Shown here in pieces: positions 25,408 to 34,600 of a stretch of 64,000 nucleotides of DNA. The stretch's first letter is position 1, and the number at the start of each line of letters is the position of its first letter. The notes under the pieces are model-generated. The model was not told the DNA's origin. It was given only the letters and a program-made list of their open reading frames with translations, and ran no database searches. The stretch is taken from positions 1 through 64,000 of the forward strand of contig NZ_JAFCJM010000030.1 in the NCBI RefSeq assembly GCF_018130955.1. The letters run 5' to 3'. The DNA comes from Bradyrhizobium liaoningense. GTDB lineage: Bacteria > Pseudomonadota > Alphaproteobacteria > Rhizobiales > Xanthobacteraceae. The position numbers and the translations under genes are program-made.

Positions 25408-26433
25408 GTGAAAGCCGTCCATACCGAACTGCACCGCAGCCACGATCCGCAATTCTTCCTGGTGCGCGGCGTCGTCAAGCGCACCACTGAGCAGCCCGAG
25501 CGAGCGGACCGGCTGCTGTCAGGTCTCAAGGCGGGCAAGCACCAGCTGATCGAGCCGACCAAGTTCGGCGGGGGACCGCGGGCGCGCGTCCACAGTCCGG
25601 AATACCTTTCCTTTCTCGCCGAGGCCTGGGATGCCTGGACCGCGCTCGGCGATTCCGGTCCCGAGATGATCGGCAACATCCATCCCGTTCGGAACGCAGC
25701 GACCTATCCGACCCATATCGTCGGCAAACTCGGCTGGCACACCGCCGACACGGCGGCCCCGATCGGACCGGGCACGTGGGCAGCGGCCTGCGCGGCGACC
25801 GACGTCGCAACGACGGCGGCGCAACTCGTCATGGACGGCGAGAGCGCCGTCTATGCTTTGTGCCGTCCGCCCGGTCATCACGCCTATCGTGACATGGCCG
25901 GCGGCTTCTGCTTCCTCAACAACAGCGCGATCGCGGCGGCACATCTGCGCACCAGGCACGAGCGCGTCGCGATCCTCGACGTCGACGTCCATCACGGCAA
26001 CGGTACACAAGGTATCTTCTACGAACGCCCCGACGTCTTCACCGTGTCGATCCACGCCGATCCCGTCGCCTATTATCCGTTCGTGTGGGGTTACGCCCAC
26101 GAACGCGGCGCTGGCGCGGGCCTCGGCACCAATCTCAACATTCCGCTGCCGATCGGGACGGACGACGACGGCTACATGCAGGCGATGGATCTGGCGAAGA
26201 AGGCGATCGACGCATTCGCGCCGACGGCGCTGGTGGTGGCGCTCGGCCTCGATGCCTCCGAGCACGATCCGCTCAAGGGACTTGCGGTGACGACGCCCGG
26301 CTTCCGCCGCATCGGCCAGGCGCTCGCGCGCATCGGTCTCCCCACCGTGCTGGTGCAGGAGGGCGGCTACCTCTCAGATATTCTCGGGCAGAATCTCACG
26401 TCGGTGCTGGCGGGCTTCGAGGAGGCGCGCTGA
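25408..26433 (+). CDS. Histone deacetylase / acetylpolyamine amidohydrolase family protein
   Basis: 341 residues from a GTG start. The zinc-hydrolase arginase/deacetylase fold is clear: LCRPPGHHA (general-base His pair, ~150), FCFLNNSAIAAAHL, then DVDVHHGNGTQ with the zinc Asp and His (~190-200), a second zinc Asp at LGLDASEHDP (~275), and QEGGYL (~320). The N-terminal region (VVKRTTEQPERADRLLSGLKAG, HSPEYL) is like bacterial AphA-type enzymes that deacetylate acetylated polyamines. Cytosolic. It converges with the LLM oxidoreductase gene. Confidence 0.9.
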   Translation: MKAVHTELHRSHDPQFFLVRGVVKRTTEQPERADRLLSGLKAGKHQLIEPTKFGGGPRARVHSPEYLSFLAEAWDAWTALGDSGPEMIGNIHPVRNAATYPTHIVGKLGWHTADTAAPIGPGTWAAACAATDVATTAAQLVMDGESAVYALCRPPGHHAYRDMAGGFCFLNNSAIAAAHLRTRHERVAILDVDVHHGNGTQGIFYERPDVFTVSIHADPVAYYPFVWGYAHERGAGAGLGTNLNIPLPIGTDDDGYMQAMDLAKKAIDAFAPTALVVALGLDASEHDPLKGLAVTTPGFRRIGQALARIGLPTVLVQEGGYLSDILGQNLTSVLAGFEEAR

Positions 26434-26452
26434 GGCAAACCGGCCTGGTGTT

Positions 26453-27433
26453 TCAAAACATCCCGCTCGCCGCGAGCGCCTTGCAAACGTGCTGCATCTC
26501 GGCCTCGTCGGACACCATGTCGAGCATGATCGTCGTCAGGCCCTTGCCGGCAAAGCTCTTCAGCTTCGCACCGATCTCGGCATAGCTGCCGACCAGATAG
26601 GGGCAGTCGGCCTGGAAGATCAGGAAGGGAAGCAGCCAATAGCCGTTGTCGTGAAGCTCGGCGGTCTGGCCTTCGTAGAGCTTTCGCTTCCACACCGAGT
26701 CGGTGTTGTCCATCGTCAGGGTCAGAAGCTCGCGATTGTCCGGATCGTCGCGAAAGCGCTGCACGGCTGCCCGCCGCGCCTCGTCGCGTCCCTCGCGCGC
26801 AAAGATCCCGAAGTTCATGCCTGGCGCGTTGAAGCCGTTCTCGAGATCGGGCGGCAGCATCTGCATTTTGATGCAGCCGGTCTCCTTCGCCACGCGCTGC
26901 GCCGCTTCCGATTGGCCGGCGATCAGGAATTCCGGCATCAGGTCGGTCGCGAGCCGCGGGCGGAGCTGAAGATTGGAGGCCGTGTAGAATCTGCCATGGA
27001 CATTGACCGGCCGCGGGCTCGACAGCAACTGCCGCACCAGCGCGACGAACTCGCCGAGGCGGACGTAGCGATCGCCGTGGGACTGGTCGTCGCCGAGCCC
27101 CTGCAGATCGCTCACGGCCGTTCCCGTGATCATGTTGAGATAGACCTTGCGGCCGTAGAGCTGTGCAAAGGAGGAGACGAATTTTGCCGCCGTGAACGGA
27201 TGCATGTAGACCGGGTTGACCGCAATCAAAGGCGAGCTTCGCGCCGTCTGCGCCATGATATGCTGGGCCATCGCCCACGGCTCGACGAACACGTCGTTGC
27301 CTTCGAACAGCAAGATGCCCTCAAAACCGTTGCGGTCGGCGAACTCTGCGACCCGCATCAGCTCGGCGATGTATTTCGAGGGATCGCGGTTGCGCGAAAT
27401 CGCCGGAAAGATCCGAAGCCGTGGTGTCGTCAT
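26453..27433 (-). CDS. LLM-class flavin-dependent oxidoreductase
   Basis: 326 residues from MTTPRLRIFPAIS. Luciferase-like TIM barrel: FEGILLFEGNDVFVEPWAMAQHIMAQTARSSPLIAVNP (~30-67), KVYLNMITGTAVSDLQGLGDDQSHGDRYVRLGEF (FMN phosphate region, ~95-128) and EFLIAGQSEAAQRVA (~165). Such FMNH2-dependent monooxygenases act on alkanesulfonates and on many natural products. Its start overlaps the phosphopantetheinyl transferase stop (ATGA), which couples it to the NRPS locus and suggests a tailoring or substrate-forming role. Confidence 0.85.
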   Translation of the reverse strand: MTTPRLRIFPAISRNRDPSKYIAELMRVAEFADRNGFEGILLFEGNDVFVEPWAMAQHIMAQTARSSPLIAVNPVYMHPFTAAKFVSSFAQLYGRKVYLNMITGTAVSDLQGLGDDQSHGDRYVRLGEFVALVRQLLSSPRPVNVHGRFYTASNLQLRPRLATDLMPEFLIAGQSEAAQRVAKETGCIKMQMLPPDLENGFNAPGMNFGIFAREGRDEARRAAVQRFRDDPDNRELLTLTMDNTDSVWKRKLYEGQTAELHDNGYWLLPFLIFQADCPYLVGSYAEIGAKLKSFAGKGLTTIMLDMVSDEAEMQHVCKALAASGMF

Positions 27434-28167
27434 CCGTTTGCCCCCTGCCAGGGATGGCGAAGCGCGCGCGTTCTGATCGCAAGGCCGCCGCTGACGCCCG
27501 AGCCGTCGGCGATCGAAAGGCGATGGAGCGATGACGGCGAAGTCTGGGTGAAGCGCCATTTCCCGGCATCGTCGTCGATTTCGGGATCGAAACTGACGCC
27601 GATGCCGTCAGGGGAGATCTGCATCGAGAAGCGGTCGAGCGGCAGGTGCAGGCCGACGCCGCGAGCCTTCAGATAAGCCTCCTTCAGCGTCCAATAGTCG
27701 AAAAAGCCGCGGACGAATTCGTCCGGCAGGAGACCTTGCAGGGAGGCAATCTCGTCGCGCGAAAACACGCCTTCCGCGGTTTCCATCCGGGCACGGCGCG
27801 GCGAGAGCTCCTCGACGTCGACGCCGACGGCCTCGTGGCCCGATACGACGCAGGCGACGCAGCCCTCGGTGTGGGACAGGTTGAAATACAGTGCTCTGGG
27901 GCGCGCGGGCGCCGCGATGAAGGGCCGGCCATGCGGGCCGGTCGCAAATGTCCAGTCGGAGGGCGCAACGTCGGGTGCGGCTTCGGACAGGGCCAGCCGC
28001 AGCATCCCGTGCGCGTAGATGAATTGGTGCCGGTGCCGTTCGAACACGAACCGGTCGGCGCGCTGCCGTTCGTCGGCCGACATGACCTCCCGACAGGCCT
28101 CGCGCGCCGGGCCAGAGTCGATGGCCTCGATCAGCCACACATAAAGGTCGAGCGTATCGGCTGTCAT
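27430..28167 (-). CDS. 4'-phosphopantetheinyl transferase, Sfp type
   Basis: 245 residues from MTADTLDLYVWLIEAID; an upstream Met would add 55 unconserved residues. Sfp-family motifs are FNLSHTEG (~93), VGVDVEEL (Mg-binding acidic pair, ~113) and the F.DYWTLKEAYLKARGVGL helix (~160-178). It transfers phosphopantetheine from CoA to carrier-domain Ser residues, most plausibly Ser570 and Ser1639 of the NRPS encoded upstream on the same strand. It overlaps the LLM gene by four bases. Confidence 0.92.
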   Translation of the reverse strand: MTADTLDLYVWLIEAIDSGPAREACREVMSADERQRADRFVFERHRHQFIYAHGMLRLALSEAAPDVAPSDWTFATGPHGRPFIAAPARPRALYFNLSHTEGCVACVVSGHEAVGVDVEELSPRRARMETAEGVFSRDEIASLQGLLPDEFVRGFFDYWTLKEAYLKARGVGLHLPLDRFSMQISPDGIGVSFDPEIDDDAGKWRFTQTSPSSLHRLSIADGSGVSGGLAIRTRALRHPWQGANG

Positions 28168-28358
28168 CGGCCGTATCAGCGGTGTGAGACGCGAGACGAT
28201 GTGCCCGTCTGCGCCAAAACATTCAACCGGGCGGATCGCTGCGGCGACCGACCCGGTTGGGTTCTTGCCAACACACCGCTCAGCTCTCGCACGGGTCCCG
28301 TCCGGACCCGCGCGAGAGATACGAGCGGTCATTACCCGAACGACCTTGCGTGGGCAGA

Positions 28359-28526
28359 CTAGCCCTTGCCCTTCTTCGCCTTCTTCTTCTTCGGCTTCAG
28401 CACCGCGAGGCTGGCGTCGACGTCCTTCAGCGCGGATGCCAGCTTCTTCCTCTCGGCGGTCAGCAATTTTTGCAGCGCCTTCTTGTCCTTATCGTTCAGT
28501 CCTTTGGGCGGTCTGCGCTTACCCAT
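28359..28526 (-). CDS. Small Lys-rich protein
   Basis: 55 residues from MGKRRPPKGLNDKDKKALQKLL, with a GGGGGAATTATT region upstream. A helical middle (LTAERKKLASALKDVDASLAVL) is followed by a very basic tail (KPKKKKAKKGKG). I recognise no family; nucleic-acid or polyanion binding is only suggested by charge. It lies between the NRPS and phosphopantetheinyl transferase genes on the same strand, 124 and 191 bases from them, so it may be unrelated to the biosynthesis. Confidence 0.6.
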   Translation of the reverse strand: MGKRRPPKGLNDKDKKALQKLLTAERKKLASALKDVDASLAVLKPKKKKAKKGKG

Positions 28527-28650
28527 AATAATTCCCCCGGTTTGAAATGAAATATGCGGTGGCAAGTTTAACACATCAGCACTCTTGCGCGCGTCCGTCC
28601 AATAATCAAGCTGTAACTTGAGAAGTCACAGCTTCGGCGAGTAATCGGCT

Positions 28651-31600
28651 CTAGGCGGCCTTGCGCTTGAGCAGAAGCGCGAGAGGGATGTCGGGCTGCG
28701 CGGCTCCGCTCGCCAGGAGCGCGAAAAAGTCGTCCATCCATGCGCCGATCGTTCCGCTGCCGAGCAGGTCGCGCTTGTAGTTGCACGAACCGGTGATCCC
28801 GGTTGGTCGTTCCTTCAGCATGAGCGACAGCCAGGTCTCGTCGACCGGCAGCACCGGCTGGCCTTCGCGCGCGACGTTGCCGAACGAGCGCACCGCAATA
28901 TCGGGCAGATCGATCGGCCGACGCAGCGGATTTTGCAGCGTGAAGTAGACCTGGGTCAGGGCTGCCGGATCGATGCCGGCCTCTTCCAGCCGCTCGGCCA
29001 AGAGTTCGAACGGCAGTTCCTGCCGCGCATGGGCCTCCAGTACGCTCTCGCGCACCCGGGCAAAGGCCTGCGCAAAGGACAGTTCCGGCTCGATCCGGGT
29101 GCGGACGATCACGGTATTCTCGAACGGGCCGATTACACGATCGGTGTCGGGCAGCGTGCGATTGGCCATGGCGGTCGCGATGCAGATGTCGTGACGGCCG
29201 GTGCGCAACGCGAGCAAGGCCTTCAATCCGGTCATCAGACCCATGAACAGTGTGCCGTTCCGGCTACCCGCGAACGCGCCGAGCCCGGCGATCAACTCGC
29301 CGGTCAGGCGCAGCGGGTGGTAACCGGCCGCCAGGCCCGCTGGTATCGTTTCGCCATCGGTTTTGGGAGCGAAGACCGGCGTGGCACCGCGCAAGGCGTC
29401 CGTCCACTCGGCAGTCTGCCGTTTCGCAGCCTCGGTGCCGCACCACCAGCGCTCCCAGCGGGCGACGTCGGCAAAGGACAGCGGAACTTTTTGCAGGGGC
29501 TCCACGGGTCGGCCGACCAGCGCGGCGTATCGCCTGGAAATTTCGTCAAAGAGGATACCGAGCGACCAACCGTCGGCGACGGCGTGATGGATCGTCAGCA
29601 GCAGCACGTGGTCGTCGGCCTGCATCCGCAGCAGGCGCGCGCGCAAGAGGGGAGCGCGGCTGGTGTCGATCGGCTCCCAGGCATCCTGCTCGGCCAAAAG
29701 CTTGATCTTCTTCAGTTGCAAGGCCTTTAGCCGCTTGTCGGTCGTGCGTCTGCCGCCCCCGATCGGTTCGACGATCAGGAGCTCGCCGATTTTTTTGGGG
29801 GCGGACGTCCGGAGCGTGGGCCTATCGCCGCTAAAGTCGAATGCGGTCCGCAGGCAATCGTGGCGGGCGACGACGTCGTCGAGCGCGCGCCTCAGCGCGG
29901 CGACGTCGAGCGGCCCCTGGAGGCGCAGGGTGAAGGGCAGGTTGAACAACGGCAGCCCGGGCAGGTCCCGCTCCAACGTCACCATCTCGGCCTGCGCGAT
30001 CGACAGCGGCGGCGGGCCGCTCTGGGCAAGGCGCGGGATTTCGGCCAGCGGCTTTTGCGTCTGCGTCGCCAGGGCCTCGTCCACTCGCCGCGCCAGTTGC
30101 TCGACCGTCGGTGCCTCGAAGATCGTCTTGATCGGCAGCGAGACGCCGAGCGCCCGCGCCACGCGGGCCATGGCCTGGCCTGCCAGCAGCGAATGGCCGC
30201 CGAGATCGAAGAAGTTTTCGGTGACGCCGAGGCGGTCGACCTTCAGCAGGTCGATCCAGATGTCGGACAGCACCTTCTCGGTGAAGCGGCGCGCCGGCAC
30301 CGCGGCCTCGGCGGCCTCCGCCTCCATCTGCGTCGGCGCGAGCAGCGCGGCACGGTCGATCTTGCCATGGGCATTGAGCGGAACGTCGTCCCGAAACAGG
30401 AACGCCGAGGGGATGGCATGGCCGGGCAGCCGTGCTTTCAGCGCGTCGCGCAGTGCGCTGGCGCTTATCCGGCTGCCGGCCTTGGCGACGATGTGAGCGA
30501 TCAGCTTGACGTCGCCATTGCCGTCGCGGCGCGGCTCGACGATGCCGGCGCGCACGTCGGGATGATCGGCGAGCGCGTGCTCGATCTCCTTGATCTCGAT
30601 GCGATAGCCGCGGACCTTGACCTGGTGGTCGATGCGGCCGAGGCATTCGATGGTTCCGTCCGCACGCCTGCGCGCGAGATCGCCGGTCCGATACAGCCGC
30701 GCACCGGCCTGACGCGCGAACGGATCGGGCAGGAAACGCTGCCGCGTCTGGGCGGGATCGTTGATATAGCCGCGGCCGACGCCGGCGCCGCCGATGCAGA
30801 GCTCGCCGACCACGCCGACCGGCTGCGCCTGCAAATGCGCATCGAGCACGTGGAGCTGGGTATTGGGCAGCGGCGCGCCGACCGGCACGGTGGTCGCAGC
30901 GTCAGGCGCCGATGTCAGGCGATGCAGCGAGACGTCGTCAGAGCATTCCGAGGCGCCATAGGCGTTGATCAGCGGCACCCTGGGGCAGTGCCGGAACCAG
31001 GCGCGGCAGAGATCGACGCTGAGCGGCTCGCCGGTCGAGATCAGGAGCCGCAGTCTTGCAAAGGCGCGGCGGATCGGCGCCTCGTTCATCCGCTCGAGCA
31101 CGACGCGCAACAGCGAGGGCACGATCTCGAGGACCGTGATGCCTTCGCGTTCGATCTCGGCGGCGAGGAGCAGCGGATCCTGCACCGTCTCGTTGGCGCA
31201 GACATGGATGCGGGCGCCGACCATGGGACCGGCCAAGAACTGCCAGACCGAGATGACAAAGCTCTGTGGCGCACTTTGCGCAATGACATCCTTGGCTGAG
31301 AGGCCGAGTTCGGAGATCAGCGACGCCAGATGATTTGACAGGCCGCGCTGCTCGATCATCACGCCCTTCGGCATCCCCGACGAGCCGGACGTATAGATGA
31401 CGTAGGCGAGACTGGACGACGCGCGCCGCGCCGGTTTGGCGGGCTTGCCCGCTTTGGCCTCGATGAGCTCGTCGAGCGTCGCCACCTCGATGCGGGTCGC
31501 CAGCGGCGCGAGGAGCTCGTCGAGCAGTGTGGTCCGCGCGCGCGACGCCAGCAGCACGCGGGCGCAGCTCGAACCAAGGATGGTCGCGAGCCGCCCCGGC

Positions 31601-34600
31601 GGTTGGTCTGGATCGAGGCTGACGAAGGCCGCGCCGACCTGCTGCACGGCGATCATCGCGGCGAGCAGGCCCGGACCGCGATCGGCGAGCAGCGCGACGA
31701 CGTCCTCGGCCCCGACGCCCTCTTGTGCGAGCCATCGCGCGATCGACTGGCTGCGTCGCGCCAGCTCGCGATAGGTCACGGCTACGCCCGCGCCCGACAT
31801 CGCCACCGCGTCCGGCGTTTGCCTAGCCTGCCGCGCGAACCTCTCTGCAAAATTGCCGCGGCGGGTGAAATCGGCGATCGCGCCACTGCCTTCACTCCGA
31901 AGCTGGCGCTGCTCGCCGGGTGACAACAGCGGCAGGCGCGAGATCGGCTGGCCGGGATCGGCGATCGCGGCCTTGATCAGGGTTTTGAACTGCGCCGCCA
32001 TCCGCGCCATCGTCGCGGCGTCGAACAAATCGGTCGCGTATTCGAAGAAGCCCGAAAAGCGTCCGTCGGCCTCGACCAGCTCCAGCGTGATGTCGAAGCG
32101 CGCAACAAGCGGATCGATCTCCAGCCGTCGCGTCGACAGGCCCAGAAAGTGCGCGGCCTCGATCGAGGCGTTCTGGAGGATGAACATCACCTGGAACAGC
32201 GGATTGCCGTCGCGGCTGCGCCCGACCTGGAGCGCGCGCAGCACCTCCTCGATCGGCAGGTCCTGGTTGCGATAGGCATCCAGCGTGACCTGCCGCACCC
32301 GTCGCAGCATCTCGCCGAAGCTCGGATCGCCGGAGAAATCGTTGCGCAGGATCAGCGTGTTCGCGAACAGCCCGATCAGACGCTCGGTCTCGATCTGGTT
32401 GCGGTTGGCGATCAGCGAGCCGGTGGCGACGTCCTCATGCCCGGTATGGCGGAACAGCAGGCACTGGAACGCCGTGAGCAGCGTCATGAAGGGCGTCACG
32501 CCCTGGTCCTGGCTCAGCTTGCGGATGACAGCGGACATCGCCTTGGTGAAATCGAGGTAATGCCGCGCGCCCTGGCCGCTCCATGCCTTCGGGCGCGGCC
32601 GGTCGGTGTGCAGCGGCAGCGTAGTCACCCCACTGAGCTGGCGCCGCCAATAGTCGAGTTGCTCTTTTGCGGCCGGCGTCTCCGCCCAGCGCTGCTGCCA
32701 GAGCGCAAAATCGCGGTAGTGGAAGTTTTGCGCGGGCAGGGCGGCCGCGCCTGTGCCACGCGCTGCGGCATAGTGCGCGGCGAGCTCCTCCCAGAACAGC
32801 TTTTGCGACCAGCCGTCGGTGACGATGTGGTGGATGTTGACCACCAGCGCGTGATTGTTGCTGTCGAAGGCCAGTAGCGTCACCTTCAGCGGCGGCTCGC
32901 GTTCGAGGTCGAAGCGGTGTTGCGCCAGCTTCTGCGCCTCGCGCCTGACGATCGCGGGCCCCTTGTCCGCTGGTGCCGGCCTGAGCTTGATCCGTTCGAA
33001 GCGCGGCGTCATCCGGCGCAGGCGCTGCACGGGCTCGCCGTGACGCTCGGTGAAGGTCGAGCGCAGGACGTCGTGGCGCGCGCAGACCGCGGAGACGCTG
33101 GCCCGAAGCGCCTCGACGTCGAGCTGGCCCGAGAGCAGCGCGACCTCGACCACATTATAATTGTAGCGGGTCTTGTCGAGCCGCGAGAGCACGTACATGC
33201 GCTGCTGCTGGAACGACAGCGGCGCTTCCGTCGCATCGGCGCGACGCCATTCCGGAGCTGCGGCATCGCCGCGATGTGCTGCCATCTCCACACGCGCGGC
33301 GAGGGCGGCGACGGTCGGGCAGTCAAAAATGTCCTCGAAGGAGAAATCGACATTGAACCGCTCGCGCAGCCGCGACCGCATCTGCGTCGCCGCGAGCGAA
33401 TCCGCGCCAAGCGCAAACACGTCCTGGTCGATCCCGACCTGCGGCAGCTCCAGCAACTGTGCCCACAGCTCGGCAAGCTGGCTCTCGAGCGCCGAGCGTG
33501 GCAGCGGCTCGTCCTCGTCCTCGTGCGCAGGAGACGCGGCGATCAGCTCGGCCAGCGCATTGCGCTTGACCTTGCCGCTGGCGCCCTTGGGGAGCGCGGC
33601 CACGGCGCGAACGAGGCTCGGCACCTTGTAGGCGGCCAGCCGTTTTCGCGCGAACTGCCGCAAGGCTTCCGACGTCGCCTTGGCCTCCGGCCGCAGCACC
33701 ACGACGGCGGCGACGTTCTCACCGAGCTTCTTGTGCGGAACGGCGAACACGCCGGCCTCCAGCACGTCGGGATGGGCGAGCAGGACCTCTTCCACTTCCA
33801 GCGGCGATATCTTCTGGCCGCCGCGGTTGATGACGTCCTTGATGCGGCCGACGATGAAGAGATAGCCGTCCTCGTCGAGATAGCCGAGATCGCCGGTGCG
33901 AAACCAGTCGCCGCGGAACGAGGCCCTGGTCGTCTCCTCGTCATTATAGTAACCGCGGGTCATCGTCGGCCCGCGCAGTGTGATCTCGCCATGCTGGCCG
34001 CTCGGCAGCATAGTCCCATTGGCATCCATGATCGCGATCGCGGGCCCCGCCGCGCGGCCGACCGATCCGACCTTGCGCCGCGCGACCGGATTGGCCGCGA
34101 TCTGCGAGGCCGCCTCCGTCATGCCGTAGGTTTCGATGACGGGGACACCGAACATCGCTTCCAGCCCCTCGAGGATCGCGGGCGCGAGCGAGGACGAGGC
34201 CGAGCGGATGATGCGGAACGGCGATCGCTCCGCGCGTTGCGGGTCCTGTTCGGCCGCCGTCAGTAGCGCGCGATGAATGGTCGGCACCGCCGTGTACCAG
34301 CTCGGCTGCAACGCCTTCATCCACTCGAAGAACGAGATCGCGTCGAATCCGCCTGTGCAGATCACGCTTGATCCGGCCGCCAGTGCAGTCAGGAGGCCGG
34401 AGATCAGGCCGTGGGCATGGAACAGGGGCAGAACGTTCAGCAAACGGTCACGCGGTCCGAGCGACAGCACATGACCAGCATTGTGGGCGGATCGGCACAC
34501 GGCTGCCTGTGTCAGCGGCACCATCTTCGGTCGCGCCGCAGTGCCTGATGTCAGCAGGATGAACGCGTCGTCTTCGGCGCGCGCCGCACCGCCGCTCACG

